Assembly (NCBI GenBank): GCA_021151625.1 | Contig: JAGKWY010000016.1 | Span: forward strand, 9,222 to 73,221 | Origin: Gammaproteobacteria bacterium | Lineage (GTDB): Bacteria > Pseudomonadota > Gammaproteobacteria > Pseudomonadales > Cellvibrionaceae | Direction of reading: 5' to 3' | Length of the DNA: 64,000 bases | Shown: positions 1 to 8,404 of the stretch, piece after piece | How the letters are laid out: each line of letters begins with the position of its first letter | Position numbering within the stretch: the stretch's first letter is position 1 | Position numbers and translations under genes: made by a program | Notes under the pieces: model-generated | Seen by the model: only the letters and a program-made list of their open reading frames with translations | Told to the model about the DNA's origin: nothing | Databases searched by the model: none

Positions 1-386
1 TGCTTTAAATCCGCGAAGGTTTTCACGCGGTCAAACCTGGTTTGGGAAGCGGGATTAATAATAAAAATACGATGCCCCAAAAGCCCTTTGTAGAGCGGGA
101 TGCGCACCGGTAAGAGCTTATCTTCCATCTCCTGATTAGTAGCGGCCCAGAGTAAGTCCGAGCGACCGGTGGCCACGTCATCGATATTGCGCGCCTGGGT
201 TACCACGCTACTGTCCACCTGCAGCTTGTATTTTGTATCGATTTTGCTGAGCGCCAGGTTCACCATCAGCATGGCATAGCGGCCATTACCATCGGTGGCT
301 TCGTTAACTTTAATAACAGTTTGCGCGCTGGCGGGAAGCGCTAAAAGACTACTGACCAACAGGGCCAATACCGGGGTAAGTTTCAT
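1..386 (-). CDS. Periplasmic substrate-binding-like protein (partial, cut by window edge)
   Basis: The minus strand is open from an ATG at 386 to the window edge, giving about 128 residues. The N-terminus is a clear Sec signal peptide (MKLTPVLALL..., Ala-rich cleavage region near residue 21). The mature part resembles the first lobe of a periplasmic binding-type (SBP_bac_3-like) domain: a first strand VIKVNEAT, then an acidic and hydrophobic segment with RSDLLWAATNQEMEDKL. Proteins of this kind occur widely in gammaproteobacteria as solitary binding-like proteins of unknown ligand. The C-terminal lobe is outside the window, so ligand and partner cannot be inferred. Confidence 0.7.
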   Translation of the reverse strand, partial: MKLTPVLALLVSSLLALPASAQTVIKVNEATDGNGRYAMLMVNLALSKIDTKYKLQVDSSVVTQARNIDDVATGRSDLLWAATNQEMEDKLLPVRIPLYKGLLGHRIFIINPASQTRFDRVKTFADLK

Positions 387-784
387 AGATGACCTGCATG
401 AGTTGCGTGTGCCGATTTATCAAGCTGCCATGCTCTTGCGTCCATCGTTATGAGTGTAGTTTAGTATGTTGAAAAATGTGCCAAAGATTAACAAATCATC
501 GATCTGGCACATGAAGCCTGCATGCTTATATCTGTTATAGCTCGGCAAGCAAAAATCGCCAGAAAGTCAGAGTTTTGGTTATTTTAACTATAAGGTTGAC
601 GGAGATGAACTTAATCTCCCCCCAAACCCTCTTTACATAAAGAGGGGAGCAAGTTCAGCTCTTTCACAAAGGTAGACAGGGAGGATTTAATTCCATTTAG
701 CGGTATCATGCCGCCGGTAAAGATAATTAATTAAGTGGTATTGGTGCGGCCTGAACAGTTGCTGCCCGAAAATGTGGAGTTGTT
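387..784. other. Intergenic region with one repeat element
   Basis: About 400 bases between divergently oriented genes. It should hold the promoters of both the binding-like protein (leftward) and the lytic transglycosylase (rightward). The only structure I can point to is a C/G-rich palindromic repeat at about 610-692, listed separately. No open frame of note. Confidence 0.5.
610..692. repeat. MITE/REP-like palindromic element
   Basis: The element starts with cttaatctcccccc and ends with gggaggatttaatt, so its ends are inverted repeats. An inner hairpin (ccctctttacataaagaggg) sits at about 627-647. The end sequences match those of the longer element between bgl35A and xyl31A (about 16091-16295), so this is one family of dispersed repeats. 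Confidence 0.6.
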
Positions 785-2113
785 ATGAAATATCTGCGGA
801 ATTTAGTCTCCGTCACCTGTTGTATGAGCCTCGTCGCCTGCGCGCAAGTTACTGACAAAACAACCGATCAACATGCCGCAAATAATTCAAGTGGTACCGT
901 TAACGAAAAGAAAGTCGTCACGCCCCTAATCCCCACAACACAAACAACACAAGCAGCACCTGCACTGCCCCTGCTGACACAAAAAGATTTTTCCAAGTGC
1001 ATTGTTGAGTTCACCACCAAAGCCAAAGCGGCCGGCATTTCCAGCACAACCATCAGCAGCAGTTTGGCCAATGCACAACTCAACATGCAGGTAGTGCAGC
1101 TGGATCGCAAACAACCGGAATTTAGCACCAGCTTTGCCGATTATTTTAATCGCCGCGTTACCGAACAGCGCGTTAACCAGGGCCGCGCACTGCTAAGCAA
1201 ACACCGCGAATTACTCACGCGTGTTGAACAAGAATACGGTGTACCTGCGCCTTATTTACTCGCGTTTTGGGGACTGGAAACCAACTTTGGTAATTACTTC
1301 GGCAATATCCCGGTGGTAGATTCACTTGCAACCCTCGCCTGCGACGCGCGCCGCAGTAGTTTTTTCACCACCGAATTAATCAATGCATTGCGCATTCTGG
1401 ATGCCGGCGATATAGCACCCAATAAAATGATTGGCTCCTGGGCGGGCGCCATGGGTAATTTCCAATTTATGCCCTCATCATTTTTAAAAAATGCCGTGGA
1501 TTTCGATGGCGATCACAAACGCGATTTATGGAATAGCAAACCCGATGCCTTTGCATCAGCCGCTAACTTTTTACGCAACCTCGGTTGGCAAGCAGATCAG
1601 CGCTGGGGGCGCGAAGTAAAATTGCCGCGCGATTTTCCATTTCTGGAAGCGGGATTAAAAAATAGTAAAGCGATTGCCGACTGGAACAAACTCGGCGTCA
1701 TCCGCAGCGATAACACCGCACTCCCCGCCACGGAACTCAATGCTTCACTGCTGGTGCCTGCCGGTCATCAAGGCCCGGCATTTTTGGTGTATGACAATTT
1801 CAATGTGATTATGCGCTGGAACCGCTCGGAATTTTATGCGATTGCCGTGGGCCAACTCGCGGATCAAATTGCCGGTGGCGGAAAATTATTGCAGCCACCA
1901 CCGGAAGATGCACCGCGCCTGCATCGCGATCAGGTGATTGCCTTACAGGAACAACTTAACCAAAAAGGCTTCAACACTGGCACACCCGATGGCATCCTCG
2001 GCCCGGGAACTCGTCGTGCCATCAGTGAATTCCAACATCAACAGGGCATGATTGCCGACGGCTTCCCCGGTAAAGAAGTGCTCAGTTTGCTTGGGATTGG
2101 CATCAAGCAGTAA
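785..2113 (+). CDS. Lytic murein transglycosylase (GH103, MltB family) lipoprotein with peptidoglycan-binding domain
   Basis: 442 residues. The N-terminus is a lipoprotein signal with lipobox LVAC and acylated Cys19, so it is anchored in a membrane facing the periplasm. Residues about 65-360 form the SLT_2/MltB catalytic domain. The catalytic glutamate is Glu165 in FWGLETNFG, followed by the conserved GSWAGAMGNFQFMPSS and DFDGDHKRDLW segments. Residues about 380-438 form a PG_binding_1 domain (QLNQKGFNTGTPDGILGPGTRR). The enzyme cleaves the MurNAc-GlcNAc bond of peptidoglycan non-hydrolytically, leaving 1,6-anhydroMurNAc. The C-terminal binding domain places it with the MltB-like paralogues of pseudomonads rather than E. 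coli MltB. The family is clear; its role in turnover or in placing envelope machines is not shown. Confidence 0.93.
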   Translation: MKYLRNLVSVTCCMSLVACAQVTDKTTDQHAANNSSGTVNEKKVVTPLIPTTQTTQAAPALPLLTQKDFSKCIVEFTTKAKAAGISSTTISSSLANAQLNMQVVQLDRKQPEFSTSFADYFNRRVTEQRVNQGRALLSKHRELLTRVEQEYGVPAPYLLAFWGLETNFGNYFGNIPVVDSLATLACDARRSSFFTTELINALRILDAGDIAPNKMIGSWAGAMGNFQFMPSSFLKNAVDFDGDHKRDLWNSKPDAFASAANFLRNLGWQADQRWGREVKLPRDFPFLEAGLKNSKAIADWNKLGVIRSDNTALPATELNASLLVPAGHQGPAFLVYDNFNVIMRWNRSEFYAIAVGQLADQIAGGGKLLQPPPEDAPRLHRDQVIALQEQLNQKGFNTGTPDGILGPGTRRAISEFQHQQGMIADGFPGKEVLSLLGIGIKQ

Positions 2114-2383
2114 GCGCAACGACAGCTCACCTCCTCTAGCCAGCCTGATGCCAGATCAAGGGGCACGCGCTCTACACCCGGCGCTGCTCCGGCCACAGGC
2201 TCTATTTTTCGCAGCTCGCCAGCACACATTCCGGCATTCACCGACCATTCCCCGCCACTCACCGACCAGCGCGTGTATTCCCGTCCGTTCCGCTTTAGTC
2301 TAAACCTGTCGTTAATCATTAACCCTTGCGCAACCTCTTAAGGCTTGCGCTATGCATCAAGATTTTTATTAAAGGAGCGAGCT

Positions 2384-2788
2384 ATGCAACCAACTACTCA
2401 ACAACAGTGTTCGCACAAAGGCCATCTTGAAACCGGTGTGGCATTGATTGTATTGGGCACAGTATTTCTGTGCATGAAATTAAATATTATTCAACTGGAA
2501 TGGCATTGGTATACATTTCTGGCAATCGCATTTGCAGTCATGGGTGGTATGGAAATGTTGCTTGCCAGGCGCGCGCATAAAATCTTTGAAGGTTTTTCTA
2601 AAATTGTTTTAGGTGCCTGGTTTTATGTAGCCTTCGCAGGGCTCTGGGGTGTTACCCCGGGAAATAGTTGGCCAGTATTTTTAATTTTGGCGGGAACAGG
2701 CATTATGCTGAAATCCCTATCAGGAAAAGAGGCTGAAACAAAGCCATCCGCAACTCGCAGTATCAATAGCGAAACCAAAAGTGAATAA
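2384..2788 (+). CDS. Small membrane protein with LiaF/DUF5668-like transmembrane region
   Basis: 134 residues if started at the ATG at 2384, which has aaaggagcgagct just upstream; an in-frame TTG at 2345 lacks a ribosome-binding site. The protein has about four hydrophobic segments in two pairs (ALIVLGTVFLCMKLNII, WYTFLAIAFAVMGGMEMLL, IVLGAWFYVAFAGLWGV, WPVFLILAGTGIML). This is the arrangement of the LiaI/LiaF-like DUF5668 membrane region. It lies 11 bases upstream of a longer LiaF-like gene and at the head of a kinase/regulator operon, so a role in sensing envelope state is a fair guess. There is no direct functional evidence. Confidence 0.75.
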   Translation: MQPTTQQQCSHKGHLETGVALIVLGTVFLCMKLNIIQLEWHWYTFLAIAFAVMGGMEMLLARRAHKIFEGFSKIVLGAWFYVAFAGLWGVTPGNSWPVFLILAGTGIMLKSLSGKEAETKPSATRSINSETKSE

Positions 2789-2799
2789 GGGAGAAGCCC

Positions 2800-3486
2800 A
2801 TGAAACACAATGCACAAAGCCAATTATTTATTGGTTTGTTTATCCTTATCCTGGGTGTGCTGGCGCTGGTTGATAACCTCAACCTGTTTGAGTTACGCAA
2901 TGTCCTGCAATTTTGGCCAACAGTTTTTATTGTGTTTGGTGCATTGAAATTAAAAGAAGCAGAAACCAGTAAACAAAAATGGTGGCCAATTGGATTTATC
3001 GCACTCGGCGTACTCATGACGCTGAATAATATGGGGTTGATCCAATTCCACCTCAGCGATTGGTGGCCCGCTATACTCATTGCCATAGGAATCAAAATTA
3101 TATTTTTTGACCGCAAAAATGCCGATGCGCGCGAAGGAGTTGATTTCACCAATAGTTCTGAGGAAATGCTGGATGTAACGGCGATCATGGGTGAAAGCAA
3201 AAACAAGATCACCACCCAAAATTTCCGCTTCGGTGATATCACCGCAATTATGGGTGCGGCTGAGCTGGATTTTCGCCAGGCAAATATTGCCGATCAAGCG
3301 GTGTTGGATATAACCTCGATCATGGGCGGTGTAGTACTGATTGTTCCGCGCGAATGGATAGTGGTTAACCAAACCACGGCGATTATGGGGGGCACCGAAG
3401 ATAAAAGTATGCCTGCGGTCGATGCCAGCAAGCGCCTGGTTATTACCGGCTCCGCTATTATGGGTGGCATTGAGATTAAAAATTAA
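2800..3486 (+). CDS. LiaF-like membrane protein with repeated AIMG beta motifs
   Basis: 228 residues. Four transmembrane helices fill residues about 8-105 (DUF5668-like). A cytoplasmic C-terminal domain follows, with a recurring motif: TAIMG, TAIMG, TSIMGG, TAIMGG, SAIMGG. This is the signature of the YvqF/LiaF C-terminal domain (cell wall-active antibiotic response family), which folds as a repetitive beta structure. In Firmicutes LiaF restrains the LiaS kinase. Here the gene sits directly before a LytS-type kinase and a LytTR regulator, which suggests it modulates that pair. The regulator type differs from LiaR, so the analogy is only partial. Confidence 0.85.
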   Translation: MKHNAQSQLFIGLFILILGVLALVDNLNLFELRNVLQFWPTVFIVFGALKLKEAETSKQKWWPIGFIALGVLMTLNNMGLIQFHLSDWWPAILIAIGIKIIFFDRKNADAREGVDFTNSSEEMLDVTAIMGESKNKITTQNFRFGDITAIMGAAELDFRQANIADQAVLDITSIMGGVVLIVPREWIVVNQTTAIMGGTEDKSMPAVDASKRLVITGSAIMGGIEIKN

Positions 3487-3527
3487 CACTTGCTTTCAGC
3501 ATGAATTAATAAAGGATTGAGTGAAAC

Positions 3528-4598
3528 GTGAATCCATTTGTTAAAACACTCAAGCAATTAATTGTTGCTTACTTATTATGGGCAGCCCTGGGCGGGCTGC
3601 TCGGTGTTTTATTAGCGCAGCTCTACCAAACCGATTTTCTGGATACATTGCTACTGAACCTGTTAACGGGATTGTTATTGGGATTTGTATCTGCATCCGC
3701 CTATTTTGTGAGTGCCAACGCGCGTATCACCCAGCAGGGCTTTATCACCGGTGTATTTATTGTTGGAGGCAGTGCATTTTTTATTGGCTGCGTATTTTTG
3801 CTGCTGTATAAAGCACTGGATATAGGCCTGGTAAATGCCGGGTTACAAACTGGCAGTGCCACCAGTACCCCGGGAATATTATTGCCGGTGTTTGTGGTAG
3901 GAGCCATTGTCTATGCATTTTCTTTGGTGCTTTACGACGCACTGATTTCGGCACGTTCACTCAAAGGTGTGGAACAGCGCGAAGCTGCAAAAGAGTTATG
4001 GGCTAAACACGCCGAATTAAAAGCGCTGCGCGCACAAATTAATCCGCACTTTTTATTCAACAGCCTCAACTCCATCAGTGCGCTTACCAGTATTAACGCC
4101 GAAAAAGCACGTGCGATGGTGATTGAGCTTTCGCAATTTTATCGCGAGTCACTGCTGGTGTCAGACCTGCCTTTTATTTCTATTGGAAGGGAGATCAGTA
4201 TTTGTAAACATTTTATCGCCGTAGAATCCATTCGTTATGGTGACAAATTGCAACTTGCCATCGACTGCAACCCCACTGCACTCAATTATCAAATCCCACC
4301 CTTGTGTTTGCAGCCGTTATTAGAGAACGCAATTAAACACGGCATTAGCCAGCTCACCAACGCTGAACCCATCAACCTGAAAATCGACGTGCAGCACAAC
4401 AAGTTATATTTGCTGGTTAGCAACGACATCACCAATAAACCGCATTCAGGCGAAAAGCCGGAAGGCACACAAACCGGGCTGGAAAATTTACGCGCGCGCA
4501 TTGCACTGCTATTCGGTGAAGATGCCTATTGTGCCTGGAGCAAAACAGATTCCAAATTTCAGGTTGAACTTATTTTTCCGCTCACGGAAGGACAGTAA
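3528..4598 (+). CDS. LytS/YehU-type sensor histidine kinase
   Basis: 356 residues. The N-terminal half (about 10-145) has four or five transmembrane helices with no extracellular domain. The His_kinase domain (PF06580 type) follows, with phospho-acceptor His174 in LRAQINPHFLFNSLN. The ATPase part contains the N-box PPLCLQPLLENAIKHGI and a G-box with GLENLRARI. Such kinases phosphorylate LytTR regulators, and the next gene, 2 bases downstream, is one. The membrane region lacks a recognisable ligand domain, so the upstream LiaF-like proteins may be the sensory partners. That is inference from gene order. Confidence 0.9.
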   Translation: MNPFVKTLKQLIVAYLLWAALGGLLGVLLAQLYQTDFLDTLLLNLLTGLLLGFVSASAYFVSANARITQQGFITGVFIVGGSAFFIGCVFLLLYKALDIGLVNAGLQTGSATSTPGILLPVFVVGAIVYAFSLVLYDALISARSLKGVEQREAAKELWAKHAELKALRAQINPHFLFNSLNSISALTSINAEKARAMVIELSQFYRESLLVSDLPFISIGREISICKHFIAVESIRYGDKLQLAIDCNPTALNYQIPPLCLQPLLENAIKHGISQLTNAEPINLKIDVQHNKLYLLVSNDITNKPHSGEKPEGTQTGLENLRARIALLFGEDAYCAWSKTDSKFQVELIFPLTEGQ

Positions 4599-4600
4599 TC

Positions 4601-5362
4601 ATGAGCACTCCACCATCAACAGCATCTACATCACCAGCACTAACCTGCCTGCTTGTCGATGATGAATTCCTCGCGCGTCATCTTATTCGCGAGTATTTAA
4701 GTCATCATCCGGATATACAGATTATCGGCGAGTGCGAAAACGGTGCCGATGCAGTCACGGCTATTTTGGAACAACAACCGGACCTGGTGTTTCTGGATAT
4801 GCAAATGCCACTGCTCAGCGGTCTGGAAGTACTGGCTAAAACCGGACGACAACAAGGCATCATCTTTTCCACCGCCTTTGATGAATATGCGGTTGCCGCC
4901 TTTGATAAAAATGCCACAGATTATTTATTAAAACCCTATTCGCAAGAGCGTTTTGATAAGGCCATCGCCAAAGTAAAATCACAACTGCAAAAAGCAGATA
5001 CAGCCATTCCCGAATTATTAGCAGAGAAACACTTATATCTGGAGCGGTTAACAGTAAAAGATCGCGGTCACACCCATGTTATCCCCGTACCGAATATCAC
5101 CCATGTCCAGGCCGAGGATGATTACATCCAGATCCACTACCAAAATACCTCGCTATTAAAAACCCAGTCGCTCAGTGAACTGGAGAAACAATTAAACCCG
5201 GCCGATTTTGTTCGCATCCATCGCTCGATTTTAATCAACCTGAATTTTCTGGATAAATTAATTCGCTCCCCAAAGGACGCTTATGAAGTACAACTAAAAA
5301 ATGGAATTAAACTGGGAGTCAGTAAATCGGGGTTAGAGCGATTAAAGGAGAAAATGAAATGA
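4601..5362 (+). CDS. LytTR-family response regulator
   Basis: 253 residues. The receiver domain occupies about 13-130, with acidic pair Asp20-Asp21, phosphorylation site Asp66 (VFLDMQMP) and conserved Lys111 (LLKPY). A LytTR DNA-binding domain follows at about 150-252 (ITHVQAEDDYIQIHY, FVRIHRSILINLNFL). It is a transcription factor of the AlgR/LytR/YehT type and probably the target of the adjacent kinase. Its 3' end overlaps the next gene by four bases (ATGA), so translation is coupled. Confidence 0.92.
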   Translation: MSTPPSTASTSPALTCLLVDDEFLARHLIREYLSHHPDIQIIGECENGADAVTAILEQQPDLVFLDMQMPLLSGLEVLAKTGRQQGIIFSTAFDEYAVAAFDKNATDYLLKPYSQERFDKAIAKVKSQLQKADTAIPELLAEKHLYLERLTVKDRGHTHVIPVPNITHVQAEDDYIQIHYQNTSLLKTQSLSELEKQLNPADFVRIHRSILINLNFLDKLIRSPKDAYEVQLKNGIKLGVSKSGLERLKEKMK

Positions 5363-5616
5363 TCAGCTGCAACCAGCACGACTACATTGAAATTGTGTGC
5401 ATGTACCACTACCCGGTAAAACTGACCTTAAAATCCGGCACAGTCATTGCAGGAATTGCGGTTGATACTGCGCGCAATGAGGCACGCGAGGAATGTATAA
5501 AACTCACCACAGAAACTGGTGAACAATTAGTAGTGTTGGATCAACTAACAACACTGGAAGTGACTATAGAAAACCCGCATTTGCAGCAGGTTGCTTTTGC
5601 ATCAGCGAAGCCCTAA
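5359..5616 (+). CDS. rof: Rof/YaeO-family Rho-binding antiterminator
   Basis: 85 residues. The sequence fits the Rof family: YIEIVCMYHYPVKLTL near the start, then SGTVIAGIAVDTARNEAREECIKL and a short beta-rich tail. E. coli Rof binds transcription terminator Rho and blocks its RNA loading. The unusual point is its position: the ATG overlaps the stop of the LytTR gene, so its synthesis is tied to a two-component operon. It may link envelope stress to lowered Rho activity. The family call is from motif recognition; the regulatory link is inference. Confidence 0.8.
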   Translation: MISCNQHDYIEIVCMYHYPVKLTLKSGTVIAGIAVDTARNEAREECIKLTTETGEQLVVLDQLTTLEVTIENPHLQQVAFASAKP

Positions 5617-5740
5617 AACCAATTCACACCCTCGGGCAATTTACAATTACTGAATTCCAGATGCAGCCTCTAGTTCAATGAAACCCAGTTTCCATAACTC
5701 CCAATCGTCACAAGCAATCAAAACACCAAGAATTTAAATA

Positions 5741-6733
5741 CTAACGCAAATGCTGCTGAATCCGCGCCAATGTTGATAAGGTTTGAATTCGCAGGTCTCG
5801 ATCATAAACATCAATCGTAAACATAAACTCGTCGACTGCAAGCTCATCGCGCAATTGCTGTAATCCATCCAGAATCTCCAATTCATCGCCAACTTGTGCG
5901 AGCCCTAAAAATTCTTGCACACTGTGCTTTTCGCCAGCAGACCAATCCAACTGCTCAAAGGGTTTCGGTGGACACAACCACAAAGGTTCACCGCGAAATA
6001 ACGCTGTAATCCGCTGAAAACTGGTAGTCGCATTAAACGCCGCCTGCTCAGAAGTTTCACCCCAAATAATTGGTAAGCCCAGCATAAAATAGGGTTTATC
6101 CAAATGCGCTGACGGGCGAAATTCCGCGCGGTAGCGCTTGAGTGCAGCACGCATGTAAGCAGGCGCAAAATGCCCTGCAAATGAATAGGGCAAACCCAGT
6201 TGCGCTGCCAAACCAGCACTATAAAGACTGGAACCCAAAATCCAGATAGGCACTTGCGTCCCCTCGCCCGGCACTGCACGCAACCGCTGCTGCGGTTGGC
6301 TCGGTTGCAATAATTGTTGGATGACTTGCACTTCCTGCGCAAAATTTTCTGCAGCCAAATCATCACGCTTGAGTGCACGACTGGTCACCGGATCAGTCCC
6401 CGGCGCACGCCCCAAGCCCAAATCAATGCGCTCACCATAAAGCGATGCGAGCGTACCAAATTGCTCCGCCACCACCAACGGCGAATGATTCGGCAACATA
6501 ATCCCGCCGGAACCAACCCGCAGCCGCTGCGTATGCCCCGCAATATGCCCAATCAACACCGCTGTCGCCGAGCTGGCAATTCCCTGCATATTATGATGCT
6601 CCGCCAACCAAAACCGCTTAAACCCCAACGCATCCGCCGCCTGCGCATAAGCCACCGCATGGGTAAAACTATCGCACGGCGTTTCATTAACCCGCACCGC
6701 CGCAAGCTCAAGCAATGAAAACTCGACTGACAT
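5741..6733 (-). CDS. Luciferase-like (LLM class) flavin-dependent oxidoreductase
   Basis: 330 residues from the ATG at 6733, which is preceded by a GAGGTGG ribosome site; an upstream in-frame TTG at 6748 is less likely. Family features include FSLLELAAVR at the start, FWLAEHHNM (residues about 40-50), VGSGGIMLPNHSPLVVAEQF and ERIDLGLGRAPGTD. This is the single-component bacterial luciferase-like group (YhbW/MsnO8 type), usually FMN-dependent with unknown natural substrate. Its 5' 160 coding bases and 70 bases of upstream sequence are repeated at 10460-10689. The gene itself appears intact. Confidence 0.9.
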   Translation of the reverse strand: MSVEFSLLELAAVRVNETPCDSFTHAVAYAQAADALGFKRFWLAEHHNMQGIASSATAVLIGHIAGHTQRLRVGSGGIMLPNHSPLVVAEQFGTLASLYGERIDLGLGRAPGTDPVTSRALKRDDLAAENFAQEVQVIQQLLQPSQPQQRLRAVPGEGTQVPIWILGSSLYSAGLAAQLGLPYSFAGHFAPAYMRAALKRYRAEFRPSAHLDKPYFMLGLPIIWGETSEQAAFNATTSFQRITALFRGEPLWLCPPKPFEQLDWSAGEKHSVQEFLGLAQVGDELEILDGLQQLRDELAVDEFMFTIDVYDRDLRIQTLSTLARIQQHLR

Positions 6734-6803
6734 AACCACCTCACTCAATATCCAATCGCCCTATTCTACGAGCAATTTATTGGTTGGGGTTTTGGATTAT
6801 TGA
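6574..6803. repeat. 230-bp direct repeat, copy A (5' end of LLM gene)
   Basis: This segment covers the first 53 codons of the LLM oxidoreductase gene plus 70 bases upstream. It is repeated in the same orientation at 10460-10689 with no gaps and about 11 substitutions by my count (about 95% identity). Of the eight differences inside the coding part only two change an amino acid. Copy A continues into the intact gene. Confidence 0.92.
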
Positions 6804-6987
6804 TTCTTTACGTGGATAATGGAAGTTGCAATTACGTACGATAAGCAATTTGCAGAATTTTTATGTGCTCAGCGATTCCGTTCGACCAATCTTCAAAATG
6901 CGAGAAATTATCAGTCTTTGGATTAATTAGTTACTCACGCATCTATTTCCCCATGACCACCTACAATGACCATGCGATAAGCCAATC

Positions 6988-7028
6988 TAAAAAAATAACC
7001 CATGATCAGTAAACTGATCATGGGTTAT
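6988..7028 (-). terminator. Rho-independent terminator of the 7056-7412 gene
   Basis: A perfect 15-bp inverted repeat (6995-7009 with 7014-7028, loop taaa) is followed on the minus strand by a run of seven T. It lies 28 bases beyond the stop of the minus-strand lipoprotein gene. Confidence 0.9.
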
Positions 7029-7055
7029 CATGGCATTTACACAATCAAAAAAAGC

Positions 7056-7412
7056 TTATTCTTTTATAATCATTGAGACTACAAAGCGAGAGGGTAAAAA
7101 ACCAACACCATCTTCAGTAAACTCATGATCAACGTATTTCCCTTTCAGTTGAATCAGCTCCCCTTCTAGCGCAGCAATATCTACATAGATTTTTTTGGTA
7201 GCTTCAATTGCAATACATTTTTCGTTTCTTTTCTCAGGACAAATAAAAACCCCTGAGTTTTTCAGATGGATAACCCCCACTAGTGAAATTTCCTTATTAA
7301 GAAGGCTAGATTTTTGACTATTCACATCTTCTACTTGGTAGAGGCTCTTGTTCGCACAAGAAAGAATGCATGCTAGCAACCCACTTAAAATTATATATTT
7401 AACTATATTCAT
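7056..7412 (-). CDS. Small lipoprotein, putative immunity protein
   Basis: 118 residues. The N-terminus is a lipoprotein signal (MNIVKYIILSGLLACILSC) with acylated Cys near residue 19. The mature part is beta-rich (KEISLVGVIHLKNSGVFICPE, AIEATKKIYVDIAALEGELIQLKGKYVD) and looks like a small OB- or barrel-type domain. I do not recognise the family. It is the last of four secreted or lipoprotein genes downstream of a truncated Rhs toxin gene, so an immunity role is plausible. No toxin remnant could be seen just upstream of this one. A terminator follows at 6988-7028. The AT-rich codon use differs from the LLM gene next door. Confidence 0.65.
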   Translation of the reverse strand: MNIVKYIILSGLLACILSCANKSLYQVEDVNSQKSSLLNKEISLVGVIHLKNSGVFICPEKRNEKCIAIEATKKIYVDIAALEGELIQLKGKYVDHEFTEDGVGFLPSRFVVSMIIKE

Positions 7413-7691
7413 ATTGAAAACCTATTGAAAATCATCTTGCCCGCTGAAAACTATTCAACCTGTTTTGTATTCCTACTGGCTCCCTCTGGGTTCCCCTAAT
7501 ACCGCATGCGCTTGAATAAATCAAACATGAGTAGGCATCCGCACTGTGCTTACAACGAAGGGGGAAAACTCAATTACTATAAAAACAAAACCCCGGACAA
7601 TATACAATCCGGGGTTTTGATGGGGGTTTAGCTCAAATCCAAATGAACTGACAATTAGAAAAAACCAGCAACCACATCTAAGAGGCACAAT
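7413..7691. other. Spacer between immunity-like genes
   Basis: About 280 bases without a convincing gene. It contains the terminator of the upstream gene (7581-7618). I looked for a toxin remnant ending just before the 7412 start codon, as is seen for its neighbours, and found none of more than ten codons. Confidence 0.5.
7581..7618 (-). terminator. Rho-independent terminator of the 7692-8273 gene
   Basis: An 11-bp perfect stem (7587-7597 with 7608-7618) with a 10-base loop, followed on the minus strand by a T-rich tract. Confidence 0.88.
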
Positions 7692-8273
7692 CTAGTTCAC
7701 CAATATGGTTTCAGATTCTGCTATAAAACCATCCTGAGTCCATTCAGGATATCGCTTCTTTAATGCCTCCTCAATTGAACCACTGGCATTAAGCGAAAAG
7801 TCTTCACTGGTTAACTTATCTTTTAAAACATCTGTTGGGGGTATTTCAATATATCCTTGCAGCACCCTTTTGCAGAAAACAACCGGGATTTTATATGAAA
7901 CATAAACGTCGCGTCTTTTTGAATCATAATATTTATCCAAGTATATATTGCCTCGAGCCTCAGCTCCTGGAGGCAATACAATAAACACAAATGGAACCAT
8001 TGGATCAGAAGGTAAATTTTTTCCAATAAACTTTACCGGTTTTTTATCTTTCAATGATACATATAACGAATCCCCTGTCAGCTTAAGTTCCATATCTTCA
8101 TTGCGGATACAGTGAGCCTCTGACGAAGTATTCTTATACACAAAATCAATTAACCTACCTTCAGGGATCCTTGTTTGGTACACATCAAAAATGTACTTGG
8201 AGTCCGTTTCAGCAAATAGGTTATTAGAAATACAACAACATATAAAAATGAACCCTAAAAACCTCATTTTCAT
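7692..8273 (-). CDS. Secreted protein, putative immunity protein
   Basis: 193 residues from the ATG at 8273 (MKMRFLGFIFICCCISNNLFAE), chosen because a signal peptide begins there; the open frame extends to 8309. The mature protein is beta-rich with a Cys pair (SSEAHCIRNEDMEL, VVFCKRV) and the segment VFIVLPPGAEARGNIYL. Its pattern resembles the lipoprotein at 9165-9587 (F-x-N...C...ED, PG-x-E...), so they may be distant relatives. The start codon lies two bases after the stop of a short frame (8276-8374) that looks like the end of a displaced toxin. A role as periplasmic immunity factor is inferred. Confidence 0.65.
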   Translation of the reverse strand: MKMRFLGFIFICCCISNNLFAETDSKYIFDVYQTRIPEGRLIDFVYKNTSSEAHCIRNEDMELKLTGDSLYVSLKDKKPVKFIGKNLPSDPMVPFVFIVLPPGAEARGNIYLDKYYDSKRRDVYVSYKIPVVFCKRVLQGYIEIPPTDVLKDKLTSEDFSLNASGSIEEALKKRYPEWTQDGFIAESETILVN

Positions 8274-8275
8274 TT

Positions 8276-8374
8276 TTAGTACCCGCAACTGTTTGAATAT
8301 GGGACACATGCATATGTATCTGCATTTTCGGAAACAACCCGATTGTTACAATCGGGTTTTTGTTTGGTTTTCAT
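8276..8374 (-). pseudogene. Possible displaced toxin-tip remnant
   Basis: A 32-codon frame ending ...TYACVPYSNSCGY, with its TAA two bases before the start of the secreted protein at 8273. The active Rhs tip and its immunity gene at 9590/9587 show the same two-base spacing. The frame is too short to be a domain. I read it as the last codons of a former Rhs tip left behind when the toxin was replaced. A chance frame cannot be excluded. Confidence 0.4.
8338..8361. terminator. Hairpin, probable terminator after the 8405-8899 gene
   Basis: Stem cccgattg/caatcggg (8338-8345 with 8349-8356). The T-run is clean on the plus strand and weaker on the minus strand, so it may work in both directions. 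It overlaps the short remnant frame at 8276-8374. Confidence 0.55.
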
Positions 8375-8404
8375 TTATAGAGGTAGGCCAAGTCACATAT
8401 CTCA

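Noticed and set aside
2052..2319. Open frames on both strands at the end of the transglycosylase gene and in the following gap
   Set aside because: Both overlap the clear PG-binding domain and have low-complexity Pro/Ser or Arg/Gly products.
6995..7028. Perfect palindrome considered as an operator or CRISPR-like repeat
   Set aside because: It occurs once and has a T-run on the side expected for a minus-strand terminator.
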